A model generated the notes under the pieces. It did no database searches. It was not told where the DNA came from and saw only the letters and a program-made list of their open reading frames with translations. Made by a program: the position numbers and the translations under genes. Shown one piece after another: positions 30,957 to 44,133 of a stretch of 64,000 bases of DNA. Numbering within the stretch: position 1 is the stretch's first letter; every line of letters starts with the position of its first letter. The DNA lies in NCBI RefSeq assembly GCF_041296385.1, contig NW_027184085.1, positions 8,365,301-8,429,300 on the forward strand. Reading direction: 5' to 3'. The stretch is from Aphelocoma coerulescens (Eukaryota > Chordata > Aves > Passeriformes > Corvidae).

Positions 30957-33831
30957 CTTGATTAATTGAAATATTCAAGCACACCTGACTCAGATTTAAC
31001 AGCTCTGGCCTTTTTTATTCTTTGGTCCAGCCCCCCCATTCCAATGACTCTTCAAGACAGGTATGTCACATCCTCATTCACCTGATGGGGAACAGAGGCA
31101 AGGCAGTGGAAGGTTTTGCTGGAGTACAAATTCAGGAATTCAGGAAGGACATTCAGGAAATTCCATCACAGTTCTCCCTTTTGCTTCTCATGAAAACAGA
31201 GATTAAGCAACAATGTTGACTGTGTCTCTGCCACATCCCTCCTAGTTTGTGATTTTCAGCCCACAGGGGCTGCCTCACCTCCATATGCAGGTGTTTCAGA
31301 GCTGTTTTGTGGAATTTGGTGGCTCAGCTGGGAGGAGGAGAAAGACCAAAGTCTTCCACCATGGGGAGGAAGATCGTGAGGCACTCTGAACCACATTACC
31401 AGCCACTCAAGGCTCCACCTAAGATGGTGCTACCAACTTCAAAGCTTTGCCGCTCCAGGAACACCTTGCAAAAGACTTACCCTGTGGGTGTTGAATCTTC
31501 TTTTTGCACGGAGATGAGTCCCCAGCATTGGCCTCATCCCACAATGTGCTTTTGGGCTGGAAAGGAGAAGCACTCTGGCTTTGGTCTAGGATGAACCCCT
31601 CTTTCCTGGCCCCCACAGCCCCTGCAAGGCTGCTCTGTGAGCCAGAGCTGTCATCTGCTCAGGTCAAAACACCTTTGAGGTCTACATGAGGGTTCTTCCA
31701 CCAAAATAAAAACTGGGCATCAGCTTTGGGGAATCTGGGCAAATCTTTGCTGACCTTTAGCCTGGTTTGACCTCAAAGAGTAGGAGTCACCTGTCCTGGC
31801 TTAGACACCATGGAGAGACATGCCCCAAGATGAGTCAGGGGAACATGGTGTGAGGCCAGATGCCTCCTGGAGGTGCTGAAGGCTGCACAGAGAGCTGAGG
31901 GCTTTGTGCTATCTAACATTCAGGTGGATCCAAAAGTCCCAAAACCCAGGGATGACAGGCATGCCTCCCAGCTGAACATTCTCGTTCTGATACCCCATCC
32001 TGCCCTGCTGTGTGTTACTAAGCCATGGGCAAAAGGCTTCCTTGCCCCCTGGGAGATGAGCCTCTCTCCTGACACAGGCTGGTTATTGTACCCAGGTTTT
32101 ATGCTGGAGGTGAATGACTTTGCTGTCACTTGGGGTTTCCTTTGCCTCCCCTCTACCTGGTGTGGGACGAAACACAAAGAGACAGATCCCACAGGAAGCA
32201 GGTCTTGCAGTCTGAGGACAGCAGCAACATCCAGGGAAGAAAGTATGGGCATGGAACAATTTAAAGTCACCTGGCAGATGGTGGGCATCTCGCTTTGGGG
32301 AATTTCTCTTTGGTTTGTTTTTAAACAATCTGTAGAGTTATAGCCAAGACTAATGGAGCTTTTTGTAACAGGAATGGAGACAAAAGGGAAACCATTTCCA
32401 GATGATCGTAGCACTGTAAGGTCTTTGTGTCCATAGGAGGAACAGCTGTGCAGGCTGGGAATCTTCTGTAACAAAGACAACACAGGAAAGGTTATAGTAC
32501 AGCCTGCAAAGTTACAAGGGGCAGAGTGTGATTGAATAGAAAAGGATCATTTATCATCTTCTGCACTGTGAGGATGAGGGCATCAAAAAAGCTATCAGGT
32601 GGCAGTATCACAACAAGCCCAAGGAAATGATTCTGCACCCAAACAGGTCATTAGATTGGGCAGCTGTTTGGCACAGGATGTTGCAAATGCTTAAAAATTT
32701 ATCTGCCTTCAAAAATAACTAACTTTTGAACAAATTAATGGGAGAAAAATTTACTGAAGGCTATTATGTACAAGGACACTTGTGACTCAGGGAGTCTGAG
32801 TCACAAAAAAATATTGGAGGTTGGGGAAATATTCTGGGGAAGTATCACTTGTCCTTATGCCTTTCCAAGGGTGGACTTGCATGAAGAGAAGTTCTGGGAT
32901 AGATGGGTCCTTGTGGGCTATTTCTAGATTCTGGAATAGAGAAGCACCCATCACTGAAACTTGGTGTTGGCCATGACAAGTTTGCTATCTACCTGTATGA
33001 ATCTGCCCCAAGATCTAACTTCTGTGCTGTGCTAAGCATGTCCTGGAGGTTCCAGGGAGACAGGACACATGGCCCCCAGCAGGTGGGGACAGAAGATAGT
33101 GCCTATCAGGACCTGTGCAAGCAGGTCCCTGGAGATAAGGCAGTGTCTGGGGAATCACTGAGTGCAGTGCCTTGATAGAGCAGCAGCTGCTGGCTCTCAA
33201 GCCAAGAAACCAAGCCTGAATGTCATGAGATAAAGTGAGGGCAGAGGAAAACCATGACCTGGCAGTGAGGATTTCCAAATTTCCTTTTTCGTTCCTGTGA
33301 CACAGGAAAATAAGATAAAAAGGGAAAATATTCAAAACAATACATACCCCAAGCAGGGACAGCTCATCCCAGCTGACTCAGACCCAGCTGCAAGGCTGGA
33401 CTCTGAAAGCTTGTGCAATATCTTCATGGTCTTCACAGTCTGAGACCTGTATGAGGAATGCCCTGGAAGGAACAGAATTCAATGTCAACCCAACTGACAG
33501 GAGCACTTTTCAATCCTCTGGGCTGTTCTTTCATCTGTGCCTATATAAAAGGCAAATTCACTGGCCCCAAAATAGCCTCCAAGCCTTCCATTACCCCCAT
33601 ATTAGTATTTTCTATTGAGTGGCTGTACACTGTACCCTGTACACCAAAGGCCCTGCAAAGCATTGTCATCCTTCTCTCTGTGTGCAAAGCATCTCTGGTG
33701 CAGCTGGTGTCAGTGCTGACAGAGAGCCTCAAAGCCTGGGGTCTCGCTCAGCAACCCCCTCCAATGCCAATGAAATATGACTCAAATGGCCCCACTGCCA
33801 AACTGATGACCATGAAACACAGGTAGGAATG

Positions 33832-34150
33832 GGATGCCATCCAGAGGGACCTGGACAAGCTTGAGGAGTGGGCCCATGAGAATCTCATGAGGTTCAACAA
33901 CAGCCGGTGCTGGGGCTACACCTGGCTTGTGGGATGAACAGACCCAGAGCAGCCCTGGCCAGAAGGACTTGGGGGTGCTGTGGGTGAGAGGCTGGACATG
34001 CCCCGGCCATGGCACTCACAGCCCAGAGAGCCAAACGTGTCCTGGGCTGCATCCAGAGCCCCGTGGGCAGCAGGGGAGGGAGGGGATTCTGCCCCTCTGC
34101 TCTGCTCTGCTGAGACCCACCTGGAGCACAGCATCCAGCTCTGGGGTCCC
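33832..34150 (+). mobile_element. CR1 fragment, near-twin of the copy in NOL6 intron 2
   Basis: Starts at GGATGCCATCCAGAGGGACC and ends at CTCTGGGGTCCC. It aligns to 23391-23709 over 319 bp with no indel and five mismatches by my count. It is cut off abruptly before the LTR that follows; a further CR1 tail appears after that LTR. Confidence 0.93.
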
Positions 34151-34174
34151 TGGTATAAAAAAAGCACAGACTTC

Positions 34175-34775
34175 TGTGCTGGTTTTGGCTGGGGTAGAGT
34201 GAATTTTCTTCATAGTGGGTTTTCCTCACAGTTGGTTTTCCTCACATGGGGCTGTGTTTTGAGTTTGTGCTGAACACATGTTCATAACACAGACATGTTT
34301 TTGTTGTTGCTGAGCGGTAACAAAGAGCCAAAGCCTTTTCTGTTTCTCATATGGCCACGCTGGCAAGGAGACTGGGGGTGCACAGGAGGCTGGGAGGAGA
34401 CACAGCCGAGACAGGTGACCCCAACTGACCAAAGGGGTATTCCAGACCATATGAAATCATGCTCAGTCTATGAAGTGTGGGGAAGAGGGAGGTAGGGAAA
34501 CATTTGGAGTGATGGCATTTGTCTTCTCAAGTAACCATTACGTGTGATGGAACCCTGCTCTCCTGGAGATGGCTGAACACCTGCCTGCCCATGGGAAGCA
34601 GTGGATAAATTCCTCATTTTGCTTTGCTTGCATGCATGGCTTGTGTTTTTCCTATTGAAATGTCTTTATCTCAAGCCACAGGTCTTCTCACTTTTACCCT
34701 TCCGATTCTCTCCCCAGTCCCACCAGAGACAGTGGTTCCCTGAGGCTTGCTGCTGGCTGGGCTTAAACCACTACA
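34175..34775 (+). mobile_element. Solo LTR of avian ERVL type
   Basis: Begins TGTGCTGGTTTTGGCTGGGG and ends GGGCTTAAACCACTACA, so TG...CA ends. Internal landmarks of this common avian LTR are GACCCCAACTGACCAAAGGG, CATGCTCAG and GGAGATGGCTGAACACCTGC. About 600 bp, with no internal retroviral genes next to it. No target-site duplication is visible: the flanks are ACTTC on the left and ACCTG on the right. Confidence 0.85.
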
Positions 34776-34779
34776 ACCT

Positions 34780-34945
34780 GTCAGAGAGGTGGTGGATGCC
34801 CCATCCCTGGAAATATCAATAGCAGGCTGGACAAAGTTCTGAGCAACCTGTTCTAGTTGAAGATGTCCCTGCTCACATCCAGGGGTTGGAACCAGATGAC
34901 CTTTAAAGGTCCCTCTCAACCCAAGCCATTCTGATTCCATGATTC
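34780..34945 (+). mobile_element. CR1 3' tail right of the ERVL-like LTR
   Basis: CAGAGAGGTGGTGGATGCCC, GAGCAACCTGTTCTAGTTGA, GGGGTTGGAACCAGATGACC, then CCATTCTGATTCCATGATTC: the last ~165 bp of a CR1 in plus orientation. It may be the remainder of the copy at 33832-34150, with about 325 bp of CR1 lost between them. Confidence 0.88.
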
Positions 34946-37900
34946 AAAAAGTAAGAAGCCTTTCGTTTTCTCCTGCTTTACCAAGCTTTTGGAAATACCT
35001 CCATGATTAAGAACAGCCAGGAGTCTCACAGGCTCCTGTTTTCCAGGAGTCCCAGATAAAATATTACTCAAATGGCTTTTATTATTTATTAATCATCAGG
35101 ATATGTGGAGTAACAGCAGGGTAATTTGATTGTGCCCTGTTATCAGATCTTTTGACAGCTTTTGCAGGTTTTTAGACAGCAAATAGATGTGAAAGAATCA
35201 TATATGTATATATATTTCATGTATATGTGAAAGTCAGTATGTGGGTGGCTGTAAACAAAAGGGAGGGTAGGGCAGTAAGGTCAATGGGACAATATTTTCA
35301 CGTGTATTAAAAAAAAAAACCACAGAAAAATGCCCTATGGCATTGAAAATTGCTCTGGAAGAAGCAGCTTTATACTGTTTTAGGACAAGCTAGGCACGCT
35401 GTTTGCAAACCCTCCCTTCTAATTTCTTTTGCTCACAAGCGTTCAGGTAAATGAAAATATGTCTCACTCTAGGGAAAAACTCTGCATTTCTGAAGCTCAG
35501 CACATGTTCTGATGCTTAGGAAAGGATCTGAGTGTCCTGGCAATGCTCACCAGTGCTGCACTTAAAGAAAAAAAAAAAAAGAGATAAATACATTAAAAAT
35601 AGATGCTAAGAGAAAAACATGCTTGAGGTGGAGAAAGGCTTTTATCTAAGTTTTGTGGCCTTCATGGAATGTTGGCTGCTTGTTTGCAGAGAGAAGAATT
35701 CACTCCTTGGAAAGTCCTTACTGCTTCCTCCTCCAGTCCCTGCTCTGTACATTTTTCCTATGGAGGGAGATGTTTTCAGGCCTCCACCCCACAGGGCTTT
35801 TCTGCTTTACCTGGCTCTCACATTGAAGGGGCAGCATGAAGGTAGAAATAGCTAAAACTTGCCCTTTTTTCATTCTTCCTGATCACTGGCAAGTATGTTC
35901 ATGGTTTTTTTTTTTAACTTCCCCAAGGCAAGAGCAAAGAAAGAGCCTTGATTATCTTGGAGATAAGGGGATGCAGACCCACAGGACCAGACTGCAGCCA
36001 GCTCACCCAGCCAAAAAGCCTCCCCTGAAGCATCCATGAGTGTCAAACACAAGAAGAAAAGCATATTAATTTAAAACACTGTGTAAACAAGGGTCCTGAT
36101 GCAAAGACCTGTCTTGGCTCTTAAACTCTCTCCCTCCTATTCTTCTAGACCCTTGAAATGTCCACATGTAGGAAAAACAAACCCATTTGAGATAAAAAAC
36201 ACAGCTTATAGTTTGGGACAGCATCAGAGCCTTCTCCACCTTTTAAATGGGAATTCTGCAGAATGGACTGGCCCTGATGTGCATCCAGACACAAACGTGG
36301 CTGTTGGCTCTTTTTGCACCCTTCCTGCCCTTGAATTGGCAGCTGAAGGTTGGAAGAGGGGAACAACCCATCCTACAGGCCAGGCAGAAGATCTGAGATG
36401 TGATAGATGGGACAAGGAAATGGGATGTGCCAGACCTACCATGGATTGAGAGCTTCAGGTTGGTGTGGCCAACTGGTTTCCTGCAGGATGGAGAAGCATG
36501 AGGGTAATTAATGGAAATCTCACAGCAGGTAAACAAGTCTGGAGGAGATTTACGTGGCCCTGCAGGCAGCTGCAGATGGGAATTGAGATGTTGGCACAAC
36601 AAAGCATTGAGGGACAGCACCTGCAGGGCACAGCCATGCTCTGCCCTGTCCATGTGCCCCAGGGACCCTCTTGCAGATCTGAGCCCTCCAGCCTCAGTCA
36701 CAAAAACAAGACAGGACTATAACTGGAGATGCCCCAAGGTCTGCAGCAGGGTGGTGATGGAGCAGGGGGAAGCAGCAAGGGATGGCTGGAGGGGACAGGA
36801 GTGCAGAGGAGCTGGTAGAGCCAAGAGGAAGATGACCAAACCTCTCAACAGTCCCTGCGGGCTCCCATCCCTCTCTTCTCCAGGAGAGTGTGTGAGCACT
36901 GCTCTCCAACATGGACAGCACTGGAGGGTTTCAGCCTTGTGAGCTCAGTGGTTTTCTATTTTTTTTTTTTTAAGACCCCATATGTTGCAGTATCCCCACT
37001 GCCTCCCATAGAAGCTCTTTCCAAATTTCCACAGGACAGCAAGCCCCACAGTGGAGATGACAGCAACTCTCAGCATGCTCAGGCCAGAAAGGAAAGCTTC
37101 TCCAGACTTGTTCACCTGTCTGTGAAATTTGCATTAATTATCCTCCTGGTGATTCAGGCTCCTGCAGTAAAGTTCAGCCTCTCCCTCTTCACATATGAGT
37201 GCACAGAGCCATTTTCAGGACTGTTGCAAGGGTGTTCCCCTGCCCAATTCTGCTTCACACTCACCACAGTGTGGTTTCCAGAGCTCACAGCCTACCGGTG
37301 CACACAGAAGAGTGAGACACTGCCACACAAGCCCTACAAGCAGTTTTTCAGAGGACCACCTCATTTTTAAGAAGCTGGAGGTGGAGGATCCCCTACCCCA
37401 AACCCTCTCTGGATCTTTTCACCCAAGGGATTCTCTCTGCTATTCAGCCACCCAAGCCTGCTGCCCATGCCTTGGGCTTGGTACTTATGCTGCAGTTTGG
37501 TTTCCTTCCTCTGGATCTGTTCGTATTTATTGTGGGAAGGGTCATGAAAAAGCCAAATTCAGCCTCAGCAAAGCAAGGTCCAACTCAACACTTGGCCCTT
37601 TCCTAATGGAAATTCGTCTTCTGGTCAGTTTTCAAGGCCTCAGGCAGGACTTGGGCTGGGCCTCTTCACCTACCCCTTGCTGGTTCTGCATTTTAGAGTT
37701 ACTGGCAGAAGGTGAATGCACAGCTGCTGGAGTCCAGCCCATGGAGACCACTCAAGGTATGGCAGTGAATGAGAACATAGTAAGCTCAGCTGATAGCAGC
37801 TGGTATTGTGCCATTCAGCACTGAACATGGTGTTGGTGTCCCCAAGTCAGGAATGATGTGAGACCAGAAAGCTTCCTCCTCCCTCTCACCTTCTGCAAAA

Positions 37901-40900
37901 TGCTGTCCCTCACCATGGCTTCTGCCCAAGTACACGGAGCTGTCTCCTCTGACAGTAAAAGCAGGGTCTGGTGGATCCATCAGGCAGCTGCTCTGTGGGC
38001 TCCAGCTCCTTCACTCTGCTGCCAGTGCCTGGCTAACACAGATGGCTCATCCCCAGAAATGGGAACAGCTGTTAGTCCCTGCTTGATGGTTACCCACTCT
38101 CAAGGGATGGACAGTCCTGCAGAGCTGACCCTGAAGGCAAGATGAAGGTGAAACACTGGGGATGTTGGCCTAGGCTGATGCTTCTCCCAGAGCACATCCC
38201 TTGCTACCTTACCCCAGTGATGCTGGCATCCACACTATCTCAGCCACACCAGAATGCTGGAGATGGGGATGTCTTGTGCAACAAGAAGAACCTGAAATTC
38301 CATCTCCAAACACAGAAACTGCTCCTGGGATTGAACAATATGGATAGCCCAGTCACAGCCCCATCAATAAAGAATTATGTTCCACAGATTGCTGCTTTGG
38401 AGGGGGGTAACAGTCACTTCAGGCTTCGACAAAATCCTGATGGGTCCCTTCCAAGCATTTTCTATGATTCTGTGAGATCATGAGTCTCTGAGGACCACAG
38501 CACATACCACCATCCCCATGGGCAGCTGGAGGACTGTCCCTGTAGCTGGCAGCTTAAAAAGGCTCAGATATTCTGCACACTGAGCCCAGAATGGAAGATG
38601 TAAGGTCACCTGAACAGCCAGGTACACAAACTCTTGGAAATTCAAACCACTGCCTGGCAAGCATAAGGTCACAGTCATCACACTCCTCAGACCCTGGAAT
38701 CACAGCTGAAATAGCATTGTAATGCACTTATAATTTATTCATCAGCTGAATGCGAGCAGCAGGCATTGTGACGGCACTCTTTTATCAAGCCCTTGTGATG
38801 GACTGCATCCATTTTAAAAGAACAAACTGGAGTTGAAAGGCAAAAAAAAAAAGTAAAGCCAACTTTATTCAAATTAAAACAAGCAGAAAAAAGAACAAAT
38901 CAAAATAGGGAAAAAGGAAAAGCTCCACTAAAGATCTGTTTGTCTCTTCATTTTTCTTGTGCTTTGCTCTGAATCTTCTAAACTTTGCATTACTCTGCTG
39001 GTGGCTACTTTGATGTAGGAGGCTTCTGTTAACCCAGATGCTACTGACTGATGCTCAAAAGCATCTTTCTATCTCTGTGATGAGGTCTGCCCGAGGATCA
39101 GCTTGCCCCATTTTTAGGTGAAAGAGAGCCAGAAGGAGAGTTGTGGACAGAATTTTATTCTCAAAGATTGACAATTGCTTCCCTTGAGTACTTTGATGCT
39201 CTGCTCCCCAGATAGAGGAACCTATATAGGTGTCAATGTGAAGGTGAGGGCTCTTGTACAACTGTTTTTTGGGTTGTTTTTTTTTTTTTTTTGAGGTGAG
39301 AATCACCCCATGCAATAATACTGCATTTTTCACTTGGGCAGCAGAGCAGATAATCACACTTTGATTTTCCTCACTAAATGCTCAGGGAGTTTTATGGGGA
39401 AATCTTTCCCCAGCATCAGGGCATTTGTGTCAGAACTGAGATCCATCAAGATGGTGCTTGTCTGTCCTCTGGTGTGGGGTATCCAGAGTAAATAAAAGAA
39501 GTAACCCCAGATTCCTCTGTTACTGGTTTCTCCAGGGCAGCAAAACCAGCCTGCAAGCCTCAGGTGTTGTTTCCCCTCGTCCCATGGGCAATGTGTGCTG
39601 CTGTGGGAATGATGGGCTGCCAACACCTCTGTGGCCTTGGCTGGAGATTTGCACCCAGCCAGGGCAATGGCACTCCAGGAAGGAGACAGAGGAAATAATT
39701 CTGGCCTCTCTCTCTGTCTTCCATATCCCTACAGTGGTCTTGGCAAGAAAAAACAGGGTAAGATTTGAGCGGGAGGGAGACCTATCAGCTCTTTAACAGG
39801 AAGGGGAGCTGGGTGCAGAGCTGAGCCACATTGACCTAGGAGCATGTGAATTTCCACTTTGGGCAGTCTGAAGGACAAATACTAAAGAACTGGTTGGACA
39901 AATATGTCTCAGGCTGTTTAGAACCAGCTTTGGGACAGGACAGTGATGAGGTGGACCTCCAGGTGTCCTGCTCTGTTTCAGTGAAGTCCAAGGAATAGCT
40001 GCTTGCTCTTCGAGCTACAAAGGGCTCCTGGTGGGGTAGTTGTAAGCTAAGCAGAACTCCTACCCCCTGCCTGATCTTCTTCATCACTTCACTATCTGAC
40101 TTGCTGGGGGTAAGAAGGTGTTAAAGTCCAGCCCTGAATCCCCAGGATCCCTCCTGATGGTTTCACCAAAGCACAGGAGTAGAGAGGAGGCAGGAGGAGA
40201 GGAAATGATGTTGATGGTGTTGATGCTGTCGATGATATTGTCTTTTATCTCAGGTGAATCCAGTTCCCCATGGGTAAGGAGCATCCTTTGAGCCACTCAG
40301 GAAAGAAGTTAGATAAAGCAGAGAAAAGTATCATGTGAGAGGATTCTGTCCTAAGAATGGAGTCACACAGGCAGTCCCACATCTTCCCACCTCTTGTCCT
40401 CTCTCTCTGACAGCTCATGGAGCAGTAACCCTCTAATGTGACACCAAGACAGGTTTGCATTTTCAAAGCTTCTGCTGTTGCTAAGCAGAGGAGTTAACTC
40501 TCAGTTTGTCATCCTTCAGGAACATGGCTCACAGGAAAAAAGAAAGAAATGAGGAAGAGAGATATTAAAAGCAGCAGATAAGAACAAAGCAGAAAGGACT
40601 TAGAGAGAAGTTTTCAACTCAGATTTAACCTATTGCACTGGTGGCAGCTTGAGGTCCAGTTTATAGTGACAAGTTCTTGAGGACTGGATTAATGGTTTGT
40701 GTAGCCTCCTCCTCTGCCAGTGAGACTTCCCCTTCCTGGAGCCCATGTTCCTATATCAGACTAAATTTCTTGTTCTCTGACCCCCAAAGAACAAACTGAT
40801 TTATTCAGGTGAAAATAAAAGAAAACAGAAGAAGGAACAATACTGTTTGTGGCAGAGCACACCCCATGTAGAGCCCTGCTTGCAGGCAAGCAGTGACCAT

Positions 40901-41640
40901 CCATGGGAGAGCAGCTGAAGGAGGAGAAGGCTTCATCCTTTCATTATGATATATCAGAGATTATTAGAGAGGAGAAATGCCATATGATAAATCAAAAAAG
41001 TTATGCTAGCCTAAGGACAGCCTCAGCTCAGGGAAGGGGACACCAGGCAGAGCAAGCCTCCCTGGAAGCACAGGCAGAAATGCAGGCAGGAGCCTCGGAG
41101 GGGGCTGTCAGGCTGCACAGGCTTCAAAATGCTCTGTTGCTTCAACAGTTTCTATTTTCTTTGGGTGCTGAATGTTTTTGCAGGAGAGGGAAAAAAAAAA
41201 TCAGAGGGAAAAAGACCAATATTCTTTCTAAAAGCAGACCCGATGGAAAATTTGCAGTCTGTTCTCTTGAATACACCAGGGCTTGCTTTGCTTTCTGCCT
41301 TGCATGATTACATCTTGTGTTAACATTCAAGACAAGCAGCAGGCAGAGATAAATCCTGAATAACTCCAAACTTTGCTTCTCCCATCTCTTCCAGCATTAG
41401 GCGGGCTCAGACAAAGCCTGTGCTGGAGGCTGGCTGCAAGAAAAGATGTTCAGAGGACAGTGCAATACTAAAAGAGCTTGGCTCCTGTACATTTTTCTCT
41501 GAGCATGGGCAAATCAATGTTTTACCAGCAAGCCCTATTAACAGAGCAGGTCTTTGCTGTCTGGCATTAGCACAGAAGTCACAGCATGTGTTATGTCCAT
41601 CAACTACCGACAATTTAAGAAGGATGCGAAGATCCGTAAA
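34946..41640. other. Intergenic DNA, middle part
   Basis: No supported gene. Open frames up to 209 codons (37195-37824) show no recognised domain and no conserved start context. Poly-A/T runs occur near 35309, 35568, 36959, 38842 and 39278, and an AT-rich TATATG stretch near 35200. One short CR1-like tail is near 38425. Confidence 0.55.
38425..38477 (+). mobile_element. Short CR1-like 3' tail fragment
   Basis: GGGTCCCTTCCAAGCATTTT followed by CTATGATTCTGTGAG resembles the terminal 50 bp of CR1. The sequence upstream is too divergent to assign. Confidence 0.45.
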
Positions 41641-41647
41641 TATGTCC

Positions 41648-42085
41648 TAAGGAGTGCAACAAAGGTGGTGAAAAGGCTGGAAGAATGTCCTTTGAGGAGC
41701 AGCTGAGGACTTTGGGCTTTGGTCTAGTTTGGAGAAAGAGGGCTCAGGGTAATGCTTTCTACAGATTCCTGAGGAGGGGAAATGGAGAGGGAAATACTGA
41801 GCTCTTTCTGGTATCCAGTGATAGGACACGTGGAAATGGTTCAAAGATGTGCCAGGAGAGGTTTAGACTTGACATCAGGAAGCCTTTCTTTGCAGAGTGG
41901 GTGGACAGACATTTGAACAGGCTTCCTGGTGAGATGGCCAATGTCCCCAGCCTCTCAGTGTTTAAGGGACATTTGGATAATACCCTGAACAACATTCTTG
42001 AACTTTCAGTCAGCCTGAATTGGTCAGGCAGTTGAACTGGATGATTGCTGTAGTCCCTTCCAACAGAAATAGTAAATTCTTTTCT
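41648..42085 (+). mobile_element. CR1 fragment, diverged, plus orientation
   Basis: CTTTGAGGAGCAGCTGAGGA, GAGGTTTAGACTTGACATCA, GAACAGGCTTCCTGGTGAGA and GAACTGGATGATTGCTGTAG-TCCCTTCCAAC follow CR1 order up to the 3' end. More diverged than the copies at 23391 and 33832, so older or of another subfamily. Confidence 0.88.
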
Positions 42086-43570
42086 GTTCTATTCCACTGA
42101 CATAAATAAAAAGAACATGGGATCGAACTTCCACCAGAAAACACACACAGCATGGTACTGCCCAGTCTCCAAGGAGCTTCTCTGACAAACAGTGTTTCAT
42201 GATCCAGCCCTCCAGCCCCCTGCTGAGGAAGTGAGAGCTGAATTAAGCAGTAAATCTGAGCTCACTCCAAGGTGGGAAAGAGTGAGCCACAGCCACTGAG
42301 CTGTGCCAGTGGCTTACCTGTCCCTGCAGGGGAACGCGCACTTTATTTCAGCAGTCAGGCAAGATGCAGATGGACAAGGGATGTTTCTCCATATTACCCC
42401 TGTGGCACTGAGCAAGAATTCATCCCAGCTCATGAGAAAATTGATACCAGTCCCCACAGGGACATTGTCCAGGGTGACCTGGGATTGTGGAAGGGCTGGA
42501 GTATTTTATAGCCTGGAGGCAATCACAAGCCCTGGAATGGGTACTTACTGCCAGCACTAGGGGAGCTTTGAAGAGGTTTTCCTCAGAGTCACCACCTTTG
42601 GGGGCGACTCTGGGGAAAGCTCAAGAGGCAGGAGAAGGGCAAGCAGAGCAGTCTCAGGGACAAGGGGAGGATGCCTTGCTTTTCACTGGGAAACAGCAAA
42701 TTTGTCCTGGGAGCAGCTGGAGCTTGGGGAAAACCATCTGCTTTCTGCTCTACTCCCTGGGCCATGGTCTGGAGAAGGAGCCAGAGCCAAGGCTGCCAAG
42801 GGTCAGGGAGAGACTTCAAGGTCCCCCTTAAGTCCCAGCTGCATGACCTCCCACCAGCACAGGGAGCCCTGGCTGTCAGTCCTGTCCCTTTGGGAAAGTC
42901 CATGGCTTTAGAAAAGGCAGGAGATTGATCCAGCGGTCACCCATGCTTACAGGGTGGTCATCGGGATGGGAAAGCATGGGAGGTCATGGGGGCAAAGAAG
43001 AAGGTTAAAGACATGTAATGAGGTAGGGATAATAGGACACATCATCCAGCCTGTTTGCCCAAGGATCAGGTGCCTGTGTGAGGTGGCCTGAGCCCTGAGA
43101 TGTGTAGAAGCATGAAAGAAATGCCAAGCAGAAATGGGTCATCCTCCACCCGGACAATTACTGTTATTTTTCTTTCTTTTTTTTTTAAAATGAATATTTT
43201 TAAAGTTATTCATTAAATACTCACTAAGAACGGGTGCTGGCTCATGTTTACTGGTTGATATATCTCTACACTTTTGCAAGCATTTTTCACCCTTAGCCAA
43301 GCCAGGGAATGGGAGGAAGGCTGGGAATGGCATGTTCTGGTGTGACCACATCACACATCTGTGGAGAATATGAGAACAACATTTTGGGGTGAGGGATGGC
43401 AGCTGCCTATTTGTATCCTACTGCAGCTTGGGAACTGCTGCAGGATTTTTATGGGCCCCTGAGTCATGTGAGTTCACTCCTCAAAAACTATGCTCTGTAA
43501 AAACCACCTGGTTTGTGACCATGGGTGCCTGTCAGTGGGCCAACCATGCCCTGTTGTACCCACTCATAAC

Positions 43571-44133
43571 CTGTGACTCTCTGGACAGGCTGGATGGATC
43601 GACCAATTGTGTGAGGTTCAATAAGGCCAAGTGCCAGGCCCTGTCCCTGGGTCACAACAACCCCTGCAGCTCCAGGTTTGGGGGCAGAGTGGCTGGAAAG
43701 CCGCTGAGTGGGAAAGGACCTGGAGACTGCTCAACAACAGCTGAACATGAGACAACAGCAGTGTCCCCAGGTGGGCAAGAAGGCCAAGGGTATCCTGGCT
43801 TGGATCAATACTAATATAAGCAGCAGGATTAGGGAAATTATTCTTCCCCTGTAGTTGGCACTGGCAAGTCACCTCAAATGCTGTGTCCAGTTCTGGGCTC
43901 CTCAATCCAGGAAGGAGATTGAGGTGCTGGAGCAAGTTCAGAGAGGGGCAGTGGAACTGGTGAAGGGTCTGGAGCCCATATCCTGTGAGGAGCAGCTGAG
44001 GGAACTGGAGGTGTTTAGCCTGGAGAAGGAGGCTTAGGGGGACCTTATCACTGTCTGCAACTCTCTGACAGGAGATTGACTGGGGGTCAATCTCTTCTCC
44101 CAGGCAACCAGGGACAGGATGAGGGGATGTAGA
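43571..44133 (+). mobile_element. Outer CR1, 5' part (interrupted)
   Basis: AGGCTGGATGG, TGTGAGGTTCAATAAGGCCA, TCCAGTTCTGGGCTCCTCAA, GAGGAGCAGCTGAGGGAACT and CAGGGACAGGATGAGGGG follow CR1 order in plus orientation. The order breaks off at the dispersed GACAGGATGAGGG site and resumes at 44584, after an inverted CR1. Confidence 0.88.

Larger units (their letters stand above)
24961..33831. other. Intergenic DNA between NOL6 and UBE2R2, left part
   Basis: No exon with recognisable protein similarity on either strand; the longest frames (189 and 174 codons) look like chance. It contains an A-rich tract (30144-30177), an (ATG)n microsatellite (30926-30956) and a possible LTR remnant (27869-28100). 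Confidence 0.6.

Noticed and set aside
37195..37824. A 209-codon plus-strand frame in intergenic DNA
   Set aside because: Irregular composition, no recognised domain, no promoter or splice context; overlapping frames of similar length occur nearby.
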